Source of the DNA: JBBIQS01 sp037442205
GTDB lineage: Bacteria > Myxococcota > Myxococcia > Myxococcales > UBA5297
Length of the DNA: 57,330 nucleotides
Direction of reading: 5' to 3'
NCBI GenBank assembly: GCA_037442205.1
Contig: JBBIQS010000052.1
Coordinates: 1-57,330, forward strand
Shown here: in pieces, positions 19,290 to 29,505 of the stretch
Layout: each line of letters begins with the position of its first letter
How positions within the stretch are numbered: position 1 is the first letter of the stretch
The notes under the pieces: generated by a model
The model's input: the letters and a program-made list of their open reading frames with translations, nothing else
Databases searched by the model: none
What the model was told of the DNA's origin: nothing
Made by a program: the position numbers and the translations under genes

Positions 19290-21092
19290 ATGGTCCGCAA
19301 ATCACACCTCCCTGCCCACGGCGCGGCGCCGCAGCCGCTGCGCATCCTGGCGGTGGACGACAGCCCGTCGATTCGCACGCTGGTGCAGTCGGTGCTCGGT
19401 GGGGCCGGCTATCAGGTCGAGCTGGCGGTCTCCGGGGAGCAGGCCATCGAGCGCGCCCTGGCGGCGCCGCCGGACCTGGTGGTCTCCGACGTGACGATGG
19501 GAGCGATCTCCGGGGTGCAGCTGTGCCGGCTGCTCAAGGCCGAGCCGGTGACCGCCCACATCCCGGTGGTGCTGCTCACCGCCGCCGAGGACCCGCGCAG
19601 CAAGTTCTGGGGCCGCACCGCCGGAGCTTCGGCCTACGTCACCAAGAAGAGCCTGCTCGAGAAGCTGCTGCCCGAGGTGCAGCGGGTGCTGGCCGCCCGC
19701 GCCCCGGTCAGCGCGCCGCCGCCTTCCAATGCCCGGAGGGTCGATCCCTTCACCCACTTGTCGCGGGTGTTGGACGAGCTGCTTTTCCAGGCCATCGTCT
19801 CCGCCGAGGTCCGCCGCCTGCTCGACCGGGCCGGCGACCGCCACGCGCTGGCGCGCGAGCTGCTGACCCTGGCCTCGGAAGTAACCGAGGTGGCCTGCGC
19901 CGCGGTGATCCTCAGGGGGCCGCTGGGCGAGACCCTGCAGGTCTTCACTCGCCGGCCGGCGCCTGCCGATCTGCACTCCCGGCTGTGCCAGGCCCGCGGA
20001 CTGCTCTGCCCGCCGCTTGCCGGCGAGCCGCTGTGTGAGGAGCCCGCGGGTACACCCGATCAGTTGGGGCCCGGGCAGCGTTTCCAGATCGTCGCCGGCG
20101 CCGAGCCGCTCGGAGAGCTGCTGGCCTTCGCCGGCGGCCAGCCCCTCAAGCCAGCCGACATCCCGACGCTGGAGCTGCTGGTGAGGGAGGTGGCGGTGGT
20201 GATCAAGGCCGCCTTCCTGACCGAGGACTCCCGGCAGAAGTACGAGGAGCTGGCCGCCGCCCAGAACAAGGTCGTGCGCCTGGAGAAGCTGGCGCTGGCC
20301 GCCGAGCTGGCCGGGGGCATCGCCCACGAAATCAACAATCCACTCTCCTGGGTCCGCGCCGGCTACCAGTCGCTGCGCGACACGGTGGGCGACCTGCGCC
20401 AGTCCTGGCAGACGGCCGAGGCAGTGGCTGAGCACCACTTGCAGATCGGCGGCGAGGAGGGCGCGCGGCTGGTGGCGCGCATGCGCGCGAGCGAGCAGGG
20501 CAAGGGACAGGTGCTCGCCGATCTGGAGGAGATCGTCCACGACGGGCTGGAGGGCGTGGAGCGCGTCGGCGACCTGGTGCGCGGCTTCCGCCGGTTGGCG
20601 ACCCACCCGCCGGCCGGAGAGCCTGCGCCACTGGACGTGGTCGAGCTGACCACGCAGTGTGTCGCCGAGCTGCGGAACAGCGTCGCGGTGCCGCGCCGGC
20701 CGCTGGCCCTGGAGACCAGTCCCACCGAACAGGCGAGCTGCGTGCGCGACGACCTGCACAGCGCCCTCCACAGCCTGCTGTCGTTCCTGTGCGCCCGAGC
20801 CCGTCAGAATCCGGAGTTGCTTCACTCGCCGCTGACGGTGGCGCTGGAGCCCATCCAGCGAGCCCCGACCCTGCTCATCGTCGATCCCTCGCTGAACCTC
20901 TCCTCCGAGGCCCGCGACCGCCTCTTCGACCCGCGGATCGCGGCGGATTCGGAGTCCGGGCGGCACATGCGGCTGGACATCAGCCTGGCGCTGGCGCTGC
21001 AGCTGCTGCACCGCAACCGCGCCGAGCTGAGCGTCGAGGAGGCGCCGCAGGGCGGCACCCGCTTCCGGGTGGCGCTCCGGCCGGTCAGCTAG
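19290..21092 (+). CDS. Receiver / histidine-kinase-like protein with degenerate ATPase domain
   Basis: A 600-residue soluble signalling protein. Residues about 17-133 are an intact receiver (Asp23/Asp24, phospho-acceptor Asp67, Thr97, Lys119). The middle (about 160-310) is GAF-like. A coiled coil leads to a dimerisation/phosphotransfer helix with HEINNP (His346). The C-terminal ATPase-like region keeps the fold pattern (LFDP... and GTRFRVALRP), but the N-box asparagine is missing and the two glycine boxes (DxGxG and GxGLGL) are replaced, so it probably cannot bind ATP. It may receive phosphate at His346 from another kinase or act as a scaffold. ATG 19290 lies 13 nt after AAGGAG, a long spacing. 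Confidence 0.8.
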   Translation: MVRKSHLPAHGAAPQPLRILAVDDSPSIRTLVQSVLGGAGYQVELAVSGEQAIERALAAPPDLVVSDVTMGAISGVQLCRLLKAEPVTAHIPVVLLTAAEDPRSKFWGRTAGASAYVTKKSLLEKLLPEVQRVLAARAPVSAPPPSNARRVDPFTHLSRVLDELLFQAIVSAEVRRLLDRAGDRHALARELLTLASEVTEVACAAVILRGPLGETLQVFTRRPAPADLHSRLCQARGLLCPPLAGEPLCEEPAGTPDQLGPGQRFQIVAGAEPLGELLAFAGGQPLKPADIPTLELLVREVAVVIKAAFLTEDSRQKYEELAAAQNKVVRLEKLALAAELAGGIAHEINNPLSWVRAGYQSLRDTVGDLRQSWQTAEAVAEHHLQIGGEEGARLVARMRASEQGKGQVLADLEEIVHDGLEGVERVGDLVRGFRRLATHPPAGEPAPLDVVELTTQCVAELRNSVAVPRRPLALETSPTEQASCVRDDLHSALHSLLSFLCARARQNPELLHSPLTVALEPIQRAPTLLIVDPSLNLSSEARDRLFDPRIAADSESGRHMRLDISLALALQLLHRNRAELSVEEAPQGGTRFRVALRPVS

Positions 21093-21116
21093 ACGATCCT
21101 CTCGCCGCGTTGGCCG

Positions 21117-21584
21117 CTACCAGCGGTGGAAGGCGGGATGGCCTTCTTTCACCGCCACGAAGGTCCCCCGGCAGCTGGCACACACCTTCCCGCCGGCCTC
21201 CAGCGTCGCCTCGACCACCGCCCGATCCTGGCCCGACTCCACCACCTTGGCGCGCAGCTCTATGGGGCCATCGGTGGGAATGGGCCGCTTGAGCTTCACC
21301 GCGTACTCGGCAGTGACCGTGCAGGGCGGCTTGGGCGCCCCCGAGCGCAGCATCAGATGGTGGGCCGCGGCCCAGTTGCTGTGGCAGTCGAGCAGCGTCC
21401 CAGCGATGCCGCCGCTGAGCATCCCCGGAAACGCCTCGTGGTGCGGCTGGGCCCGCCAGTGCGCCACCACCTCGTCTCCCTGCACCAGGCTGCGGATGCG
21501 CAACCCCTGGTCGTTGGCCGGACCACAGCCGAAGCAGCGGCCGCTCCCGAACCACGTCTCCTGCAGGCTCTTGAACTCGGACAT
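21117..21584 (-). CDS. PaaI-type hotdog thioesterase
   Basis: A 155-residue hotdog-fold protein. The start carries CFGCGPANDQGLRIR, common in PaaI-like acyl-CoA thioesterases, and the core shows FPGMLSGGIAGTLLDCHSNWAA, the conserved helix that holds the substrate, followed by the beta strands of the fold. Likely it hydrolyses a fatty or aromatic acyl-CoA; the substrate cannot be told. It ends 24 nt from the convergent REC-HisKA gene. ATG 21584 starts at the natural domain edge. Confidence 0.8.
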   Translation of the reverse strand: MSEFKSLQETWFGSGRCFGCGPANDQGLRIRSLVQGDEVVAHWRAQPHHEAFPGMLSGGIAGTLLDCHSNWAAAHHLMLRSGAPKPPCTVTAEYAVKLKRPIPTDGPIELRAKVVESGQDRAVVEATLEAGGKVCASCRGTFVAVKEGHPAFHRW

Positions 21585-21717
21585 GCGCCGGAGGCTATCC
21601 CATCGCCCGGTGCCCCGCATCGTCGGAGAGGCCCCATTGCCACCCAGCTCACACAGCGCTGGAAAGGCCGCGACCGTCCCGCTAGGCTGCGCCCCTCGTT
21701 CGACGGGAGCCCTCGCC

Positions 21718-22059
21718 ATGACGAACCGCCTGCAACTGCTCCTCCTGCTCGCCTCGCTGCTGTGCGCCGGCGGCGCCCAGGCCGAGGAGAAGGCCGGCAA
21801 GAGGGAACTGGCTCCGGTCCCGGCCAGCGAGGCGGTGGTCACCCATGGCCCCTATGAGCAGGGCGACTGCGGCGCCTGCCACAAGAGCAGCGACCCCAAG
21901 AGCCCGGGCCCGGTGCTCAAGGCCGGCAACGAGCTGTGCTTCGACTGCCACGACGAGTTCAAGGGCAAGGCGAGCAAGCAGATGAAGCACCCCGCCGGCG
22001 GCACCTGCACCGGCTGCCACAATCCCCACAGCTCGAAGAAGAAGAGCCTGCTGCACTGA
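21718..22059 (+). CDS. Small periplasmic trihaem c-type cytochrome
   Basis: A 113-residue secreted cytochrome. A signal peptide ends at about residue 22 (AQA), then CGACH, CFDCH and CTGCH provide three haem sites within about 70 residues, in the doubled-CXXCH arrangement. The C-terminus is Lys/Ser-rich. Such proteins shuttle electrons in the periplasm or serve as subunits of larger complexes. GGGAG lies about 8 nt before the ATG. It is a single gene, with 15 nt to the convergent kinase gene. No redox partner gene is adjacent, though the window also has a decahaem cytochrome. Confidence 0.88.
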   Translation: MTNRLQLLLLLASLLCAGGAQAEEKAGKRELAPVPASEAVVTHGPYEQGDCGACHKSSDPKSPGPVLKAGNELCFDCHDEFKGKASKQMKHPAGGTCTGCHNPHSSKKKSLLH

Positions 22060-22074
22060 GCGCGGCGTCAGCTC

Positions 22075-23832
<1,758 letters not shown>

Positions 23833-23855
23833 CGTGGTTCCTCGACCGCCCTCGC

Positions 23856-24836
23856 TCAGGGCGCGGGCTTGAAACGGCGGGAGAAGAGGAGCTTCTCGAG
23901 CTCGCTCGCAGCGGCGTCCGGCCCGCGATCGAACGAAACCGCCACCTTGAGGATGGCGGTGCGCGCGTCGCCGGGAAGGTCGGCCTCCAGCGCCGAGACC
24001 GCTCCGGCCTTGTCGCCGGTGGAATAGCGCGCCAGTGCTCGGTGGAAGCGGGCCTCGGAGTCGGCGGGATCCTTGGCCGCCGCCTCAGCGAAGCGCTCCT
24101 CGGCCTGCTTGGGCTGGCCGTCCTTGAGTAGCGCCAGCCCCTCCAGGAACGCCGCGCGGGCCGGCTGCGTCCCGGCCAAAGCGCCGCAGTCCAGCGCCAG
24201 CTGGTACAGGCCGGCCGCCCGCCGCAGCTCCTCAGTGGTCTTCTGCTCCCGGCGCAGCGCCGCCTTGTGAGTCGCCTCGGCGCTCTGCTCGGCGGCCTTG
24301 GCCAGCTTGGCGGCCATCTCGCCGAGGTCCGGGGCGGCATAGGCGTCCTCGACCAGCTTCTTGAGCTGCTCGAAGGCCGACGCCGGGCCGGTGAGGACTC
24401 CCTTGTCCAGGGCGTCGTAGAAGGCCGCCTTGCCGGCGACGAAGGTCTGGGCCAACGGCACCATGGGCGGCGGGGGCGCGTCGGCGGGGCGATTGGCCTG
24501 CTGCCGCTCGCACAGGTCGAGCTCGGCCTGCGCCTTCTCGCGCTCCGGGCCCTCGGAGGCGTTCTTGATGAAGACCCGGTAGGTCTGGCAGGCGTAGTCG
24601 ACCTTCTTGAGCGCCAGGTAGGCGCGCGCCAGCGAGAGGTAGACCGGGACTGCCGCCGGATTGACCCGGGTGGCCTTGAGGAAGCTCTCCTGGGCCCGGG
24701 CGAAGTCCTTCTCGTTGTAGAGCCGCGACCCCTCGGCGATCAGCAGGTCGGCGTTGCCCACCGGCGGGCCGACCAGCGGATCGGCGGCGGCGGGAAAGGC
24801 GGCGAGAACGGCGACGAGCGCGAGGCTAGAACGCAT
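23856..24836 (-). CDS. Exported TPR-like protein
   Basis: A 326-residue secreted protein. The N-terminal signal peptide (to about residue 19, AAADP) is followed by two clear TPR units (about 32-105: GSRLYNEKDFARAQESFLKATRVNP) and by further helical repeats near the C-terminus (about 210-290). It has no catalytic motif and is likely a periplasmic protein-binding adaptor. The start overlaps the end of the PEGA gene by 11 nt and the stop is 23 nt before the kinase gene, so all three are one transcription unit. Confidence 0.72.
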   Translation of the reverse strand: MRSSLALVAVLAAFPAAADPLVGPPVGNADLLIAEGSRLYNEKDFARAQESFLKATRVNPAAVPVYLSLARAYLALKKVDYACQTYRVFIKNASEGPEREKAQAELDLCERQQANRPADAPPPPMVPLAQTFVAGKAAFYDALDKGVLTGPASAFEQLKKLVEDAYAAPDLGEMAAKLAKAAEQSAEATHKAALRREQKTTEELRRAAGLYQLALDCGALAGTQPARAAFLEGLALLKDGQPKQAEERFAEAAAKDPADSEARFHRALARYSTGDKAGAVSALEADLPGDARTAILKVAVSFDRGPDAAASELEKLLFSRRFKPAP

Positions 24837-26340
24837 AGCCGAGCCCTCCGTGGAAGCCCATCAGCGGCGCGGTGTCCGACCAGGGAACCGAGAGTTCCCG
24901 GCGATACGACGCTTCGAGGAACATGCCTTCGACGACCTGGAAGCGCAGGGCCAGCTGGGTGGCCAGTTCCACGTCCACCGCGTAGAGCGTGTCCACCGGC
25001 GCGTAGCGGACCATGAAGCCGCGCAGCTCGAAGCCCAGCTGCCCCACGAAGACGAAGCGCCACAGGGCGAAGCGCAGGTGCGGCTGCAGGGCTCGGACCA
25101 CCACCACGTCCACCTGGCCGGTCCCCGACGCCCCGGGCAAGGTGGCAGCGGGGTCGCGGTTGATGACGCTGAACTGCCAGTCCTCGGTGGAGCGGTACCA
25201 GCCCAGTCCCGCCAGGAGCAGGCCGAAGTAGCGGCCGTCCTCGTGGGCCTCGACCGACAGCCCTTGCAGCGGCGCGGGGATCTCCAGCCGCTGGGCCACC
25301 GTCTTGTTGGACGGGGAGGCCTTGCCTGGCTCCACTGGATCGAAGGGCGACTTGAAGGGATTGGTGCGTGCGTAGAGCGAATCGCCGTAGAGGCTGGCGC
25401 GCTCGTAGGCGAACAGGAAGCTGGTCTTGCGGCCGTACAGGGCCTCCTGCTCCCGGGTCAGCGCGCCCTTGAAATTGGTCCAGCCGGTGGGCTCGAGGTC
25501 CTCATTGAGGCGGACGATGTCTCCCGGTTTGACCTCGACCTCCTTTTGCCGCGGCAGGTAGCCGTCGAGCTCGAACGAGAGGTGGTGGCTCCCGGGCTGG
25601 ATCGCCCCATCGTAGCTGTCGACGCCGATCTGCCTTCCGTCCACCGAGATGCGCGTGCCCTTGGGGCCGGCGGCGACCACCAGCCGCGCGGGGATCTTCT
25701 CCAGCTTCTCGTTCACCTTGAGGGTGCCGCGCACCGGCACCTCGAGCTTCTTCTCCACCGGCGCATGTCCGGCGGCTTCGATTCGCACCGTCCGCTCTCC
25801 GGGGAGCACCTGGCCCGAGTAGGGCGAGGTCCCGACCCTCTCGCCGTCCACGTAGATCACCGCGCCGGCCGGCTCGCAGCCGACCTCGAGGGTCGAAGCC
25901 AGCGGAACCACCTTCACCGAGGCCGACAGCAGCGCCTTCTCGAGGTTGGGGTTGAGCCCCTCGGCCGAGGCGGTCTCGCCGGTCTCCGGCTGGTAGCTGA
26001 CCACCTTGAAGCGATAGCCCGCCTCCTCCTGCCCGCCCTTGAGGAGCACCACCCGCGACAGCCCCAGTCCGGCGACGAAGGAGTCGATCGGATCCGCGCA
26101 GCTCACCTCGCCCAGCAGGCAGCGGAGATCGGCCTGGCGGCCTGCCAGGAAGACGGAGAGCCCCTTGGCTCCGACGACCTGGTCCGCCTGTCCTGCCATG
26201 AGGCGAGCGAGCGCCTCTTCGCTGCGAGACACCAACCGCTCCTGGCCGGGATAGAGCGGCTCCACGAGCCAGAGGGTCTTGGGGCCGGGCGCCGCAGTGG
26301 CCAGCGCCACCAGCACCCCGACCGCCGCCGATGGGAGCAT
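24826..26340 (-). CDS. PEGA-domain exported protein
   Basis: A 504-residue protein with a signal peptide (to about residue 18). The N-terminal part is globular and unrecognised. Two PEGA domains lie at about residues 150-205 (GAVIYVDGERVGTSP) and 210-265 (GTRISVDGRQIGVDS), beta-rich surface modules typical of envelope proteins. The last 230 residues alternate hydrophobic and polar residues and end in Phe, as in outer-membrane beta barrels. It may therefore be barrel-anchored with PEGA domains in the periplasm. ATG 26340 has AAGGGG 6 nt upstream. First gene of the PEGA-TPR-kinase operon. Confidence 0.78.
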   Translation of the reverse strand: MLPSAAVGVLVALATAAPGPKTLWLVEPLYPGQERLVSRSEEALARLMAGQADQVVGAKGLSVFLAGRQADLRCLLGEVSCADPIDSFVAGLGLSRVVLLKGGQEEAGYRFKVVSYQPETGETASAEGLNPNLEKALLSASVKVVPLASTLEVGCEPAGAVIYVDGERVGTSPYSGQVLPGERTVRIEAAGHAPVEKKLEVPVRGTLKVNEKLEKIPARLVVAAGPKGTRISVDGRQIGVDSYDGAIQPGSHHLSFELDGYLPRQKEVEVKPGDIVRLNEDLEPTGWTNFKGALTREQEALYGRKTSFLFAYERASLYGDSLYARTNPFKSPFDPVEPGKASPSNKTVAQRLEIPAPLQGLSVEAHEDGRYFGLLLAGLGWYRSTEDWQFSVINRDPAATLPGASGTGQVDVVVVRALQPHLRFALWRFVFVGQLGFELRGFMVRYAPVDTLYAVDVELATQLALRFQVVEGMFLEASYRRELSVPWSDTAPLMGFHGGLGYAF

Positions 26341-26377
26341 GCGTTGCCCCTTGTGCGAGGGTTCGAAAGCGGGCGTC

Positions 26378-26410
26378 ACTATACCTAACTGAGAGGCAGC
26401 TTGACTGCCT
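26378..26410 (-). promoter_or_regulatory. Candidate promoter and dyad before the PEGA-TPR-kinase operon
   Basis: On the minus strand a good -10 hexamer TATAGT (26383-26378) lies about 37 nt before the PEGA start. Upstream, in the place of the -35, is the dyad AGGCAG (26394-26399) / CTGCCT (26405-26410). The -35 itself is poor, which fits a promoter needing an activator or an operator overlapping it. Alternatively the dyad ends transcription of the upstream gene. Confidence 0.35.
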
Positions 26411-26461
26411 GCCTACCTCAGTTTCGGAAGGTGCGAACGCCCTGGGGCAGCGGGGGCTGGA

Positions 26462-26893
26462 TCAGACGACCCAGATCCGGTGGTGGCCGATCTCCAGACG
26501 ATCGAGACGCCGCCGCAGCAGTTGGTCGCCGGCGCCCAGGCGGCTCCACTTGGGCACCACGAACTGCAGCTCGGCCCCGTAGAGCTTGGCCGCCGAGGAG
26601 AGGAGCGTCCAGCGGTGCTCCATTCGCGGGTCGTCGATCTCCTCGAGGGGAACCGCCTCGAGCAGCGTCGGGGTGCGCGCGGTGTTGCTCTGCCGGCAGG
26701 TGAGATCGGGTCGGTGGTCCTCGAGGGTCCCCGACAGCACCACCGGGGGCACGTAACCGGGCAGCCGGGCCTTGAGGTCCGTAAACCCCAGCGTCTTGAA
26801 GTACTCGGCCATCAGCCAGAGCATACGGCGGCGCTCTTCGCTCTCGGCGACGGGCTCGGTACCGTATTTGACGGGTTCGGCTTCCACAGCCAA
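26462..26893 (-). CDS. Hypothetical protein with PD-(D/E)xK nuclease-like pattern
   Basis: A 143-residue cytoplasmic protein, not recognised. After an N-terminal helix (about 22-37) comes a strand, then RPDLTC (Asp63), then TLLEAV (Glu79) and a helix followed by the strand LQFVVPK. This order resembles the core of PD-(D/E)xK nucleases, but the Lys of the ExK motif is Val81, so it may be inactive or not related at all. TTG 26893 opens the frame; ATG 26824 (codon 24) is an alternative, and neither has a good ribosome site. Real coding is supported by a frame that stays open with normal third-position GC bias. Confidence 0.5.
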   Translation of the reverse strand: MAVEAEPVKYGTEPVAESEERRRMLWLMAEYFKTLGFTDLKARLPGYVPPVVLSGTLEDHRPDLTCRQSNTARTPTLLEAVPLEEIDDPRMEHRWTLLSSAAKLYGAELQFVVPKWSRLGAGDQLLRRRLDRLEIGHHRIWVV

Positions 26894-27005
26894 ACGCTGT
26901 ACGCGGCAGCGCGCGCCAGCAAGGAAGAGGCGGCCGCCCGGCCAGCTTCACTGGTCTGCGACCCCACTGCCGCGCCCTCGCTCGATTGCCTGGCTCGATC
27001 GCCCG

Positions 27006-28784
27006 CTATCCGGCCTGGGCGGCCACGGCCTGCTCGGCCCCCTGAGCGGCCCAGAGGCGGGCATAGGCTCCCTTGCGCTCGAGCAGCTCCTGGTGCGAGC
27101 CGCGCTCGACGACCTGGCCCCTGGAGAGGACGGCGATCTCGTCGGCCCGCTCGACGGTCGAGAGCCGGTGGGCGATGACCAGCGCCGTGCGATTGGCCAA
27201 CAAGCGCCCCAGCCCGGCCTGTACCGCCGCCTCGGACGCGCTGTCCAGCGCGCTGGTGGCCTCGTCGAGCAGGATGAGCGGGGCGTTGGCGAGAATCGCC
27301 CGAGCGATGGCCAGCCTCTGCCGCTGGCCGCCCGACAGCCCGGTCCCTCGCTCTCCGAGCCGCGCGTCGAGCCCACCTTCCATCTGCTCCACGAACTGCC
27401 AGGCGTTTGCCCCCTCGAGCGCCTGCCTGATCTCCAGATCGCCGGCCCCTTCTCGCGCGCAGACCAGGTTGTCGCGCACCGTGCCGGCGAAGAGCACCGG
27501 CTCCTGCGGCACGTAGGCGACGAGCCGGCGCACATCCGCCAGCCGGGCGGTGCGCAGATCCCGGCCGTCGATCTCGATGGCGCCCTCGGTCGGGTCGTAG
27601 AAGCGCAACAGCAGTAGCCCGAGCGTGCTCTTCCCCGAGCCGCTCTCGCCCACCAGCGCCAGCGTCTTGCCCTTGGTCAGGGTGAGGTTGACCCTCTCGA
27701 TCACCGGCGCTTCGCCGTAGCTGAAGCTCACCGCGCGAAAGGCGAGCTCGCGTTCGAACTGGAGCGGTTCGGCGCGCTCGGGCTCGGGCAGGCCGCTCGG
27801 CGCGTCGAGCACCTCGAAGACCCGTCGCGCGGCCACCAGTCCCTGCAGCACGTGCTGCCCGGTGCCGGAGAGCGCCTTGACCGGCTGGTACATCAGCATC
27901 AGCGAGGCGACGAACGAGATGAGCGTCTCGCCGCTCAAGGAGCCGGCGGCGACCGCCCGCGCTGCCAGCGCCACCGTGGCCGCCACGCCCACCACTCCCA
28001 GCAACTCCAGCACCGGGGTGAAGGCGGCCCGCAGCAGGAAGGAGCGCCGCATCAGCCCCAGATACCCGCGCTGCGCGCTCTCGAAGCGCTCGAGCTCGGC
28101 GCCCTCGCGCGCGAAAGCCTGCACCACGCGCACGTTGGCGATGGTCTCTCCGACCTGGCTGGTCATCCTCCCCAGCGAGGCCTGGCTGCGCTCGGTGATC
28201 CCCTTGAGCGACCGGCCGAAGCGGGTGATCGGCCAGGCGGCCAGCGGAACTGCCGCCATCGCCACCAGCAGCAGGCGCCAGTCGAGCGAGGCGCACACGC
28301 CGAGCAGCGAGAGCGCCAACAGCCCGTCCTTCACGTAGCTGGCGAAGGCGAAGGTGAGCGCGAACTCGACGGCCTGCACGTCGGCGCCGAAGCGCGACAC
28401 CAGATCGCCGGAGTGCGCCCGGGAGAGCCACGCCTGAGACAGGCCGAGGTAGCGGCGGTAGAGCGAGCGCCGGAGATCGGCGACCACCCGCTGCCCGGCC
28501 GACTGCATCAGGTAGCTCTGAAAAGCCTGGGAAATGGCGCGGAAGGTGGCGGTGGCCACCAGCGCGACCGGCAGCGCGGTCAGCACCCGGGCGCGCTCGA
28601 CCTCCCCGACCCAGGCGATGCGCACTGGCTCCGAGCCGGCGCCGATCAGCACCTTGAGCAGCGGGCCGAAGAGATAGGCGTAGAGCGAGGTGGCCGCCGC
28701 CAGGCTCAGGGTGGCCATGACTCCGAGGCCGACCCGAAACCGGTGCGGGCGCAGGTAGGCCAGCAATCGCAGGTAGAGGTTCAC
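27006..28784 (-). CDS. MsbA/LmrA-type ABC exporter (fused membrane and ATPase domains)
   Basis: A 592-residue half-transporter that works as a homodimer. Residues about 1-320 hold six transmembrane helices of the type-IV exporter fold with the coupling-helix region (DVQAVEFAL). The ATPase domain has Walker A GESGSGKST, Q-loop YVPQEPVLFAGT, signature LSGGQRQR, Walker B LILLDEATSALD and H-loop AHR. Likely cargo is a lipid, lipid A precursor or drug. Its GTG start is only 4 nt after the livF stop, so it is probably translated with the liv operon, an unusual pairing of importer and exporter. Confidence 0.93.
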   Translation of the reverse strand: MNLYLRLLAYLRPHRFRVGLGVMATLSLAAATSLYAYLFGPLLKVLIGAGSEPVRIAWVGEVERARVLTALPVALVATATFRAISQAFQSYLMQSAGQRVVADLRRSLYRRYLGLSQAWLSRAHSGDLVSRFGADVQAVEFALTFAFASYVKDGLLALSLLGVCASLDWRLLLVAMAAVPLAAWPITRFGRSLKGITERSQASLGRMTSQVGETIANVRVVQAFAREGAELERFESAQRGYLGLMRRSFLLRAAFTPVLELLGVVGVAATVALAARAVAAGSLSGETLISFVASLMLMYQPVKALSGTGQHVLQGLVAARRVFEVLDAPSGLPEPERAEPLQFERELAFRAVSFSYGEAPVIERVNLTLTKGKTLALVGESGSGKSTLGLLLLRFYDPTEGAIEIDGRDLRTARLADVRRLVAYVPQEPVLFAGTVRDNLVCAREGAGDLEIRQALEGANAWQFVEQMEGGLDARLGERGTGLSGGQRQRLAIARAILANAPLILLDEATSALDSASEAAVQAGLGRLLANRTALVIAHRLSTVERADEIAVLSRGQVVERGSHQELLERKGAYARLWAAQGAEQAVAAQAG

Positions 28785-28788
28785 GCGC

Positions 28789-29505
28789 TCACTCGCCCAG
28801 GTACGCCTTGCGGACCTCGGGACTGCGGCGCAGCTCCTCGCCGGTCCCCTCCATCACCACCTCCCCCGTCTCGAGCACGTAGGCCCGGTGCGCCAGCTTG
28901 AGGGCGAGGTTGGCGTTCTGCTCCACCAGCAGCAGCGAGACGCCCTGCTGATTCACCTCGCGCAGGGTGGCGAAGATCCTCTCGACGATCTGCGGCGCCA
29001 GCCCCAGCGACGGCTCGTCCAGCAGCAGCAGCCGCGGGCGGCTCATCAGCGCCCTTGCGATCGCCAGCATCTGCTGCTCGCCGCCGGAGAGCGTCCCCGC
29101 CCGCTGGGAAGAGCGCTCGCGCAGCAGTGGAAAGAGCGACAGCTGCTTCTCGAGATCCTCGGCCGCTTCATTGCGATCGCGGCGAAGATAGGCGCCCAGG
29201 GCCAGGTTCTCGCGCACGCTCAGATCGACGAAGATCCCGCGCCCCTCGGGCGCGTGCGCCAGCCCGCGCGCCACCAGCTTGTGCGGCCGGACGCAGGCGA
29301 TTGGCTCTCCGCGGAAAGAAATCGAGCTTCCCTTGGCCGGCGCCACCAGCCCGCTGATGGCCCGCAAGGTGGTGGTCTTGCCGGCGCCGTTGGCTCCGAT
29401 CAGGGCGACGACCTGCCCCTCCTCGACCTTGAGCGAAATGCCCCTGAGCGCGCGAATGGCGCCGTAGAAGACCTCGAGACGGTCGACCTCGAGAAGCGCG
29501 CTCAC
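28789..29505 (-). CDS. livF: Branched-chain amino-acid ABC transporter ATPase LivF
   Basis: A 238-residue cytoplasmic ATPase pairing with LivG to power uptake. Walker A GANGAGKTT, signature LSGGEQQM, Walker B LLLLDEPSLGLAP and the LivF-typical 'EGRGIFVDLSVRENL' are all present. GTG 29505 was chosen because GGAGG lies 7 nt upstream and the gene then overlaps the livG stop (GTGA). Confidence 0.95.
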   Translation of the reverse strand: MSALLEVDRLEVFYGAIRALRGISLKVEEGQVVALIGANGAGKTTTLRAISGLVAPAKGSSISFRGEPIACVRPHKLVARGLAHAPEGRGIFVDLSVRENLALGAYLRRDRNEAAEDLEKQLSLFPLLRERSSQRAGTLSGGEQQMLAIARALMSRPRLLLLDEPSLGLAPQIVERIFATLREVNQQGVSLLLVEQNANLALKLAHRAYVLETGEVVMEGTGEELRRSPEVRKAYLGE

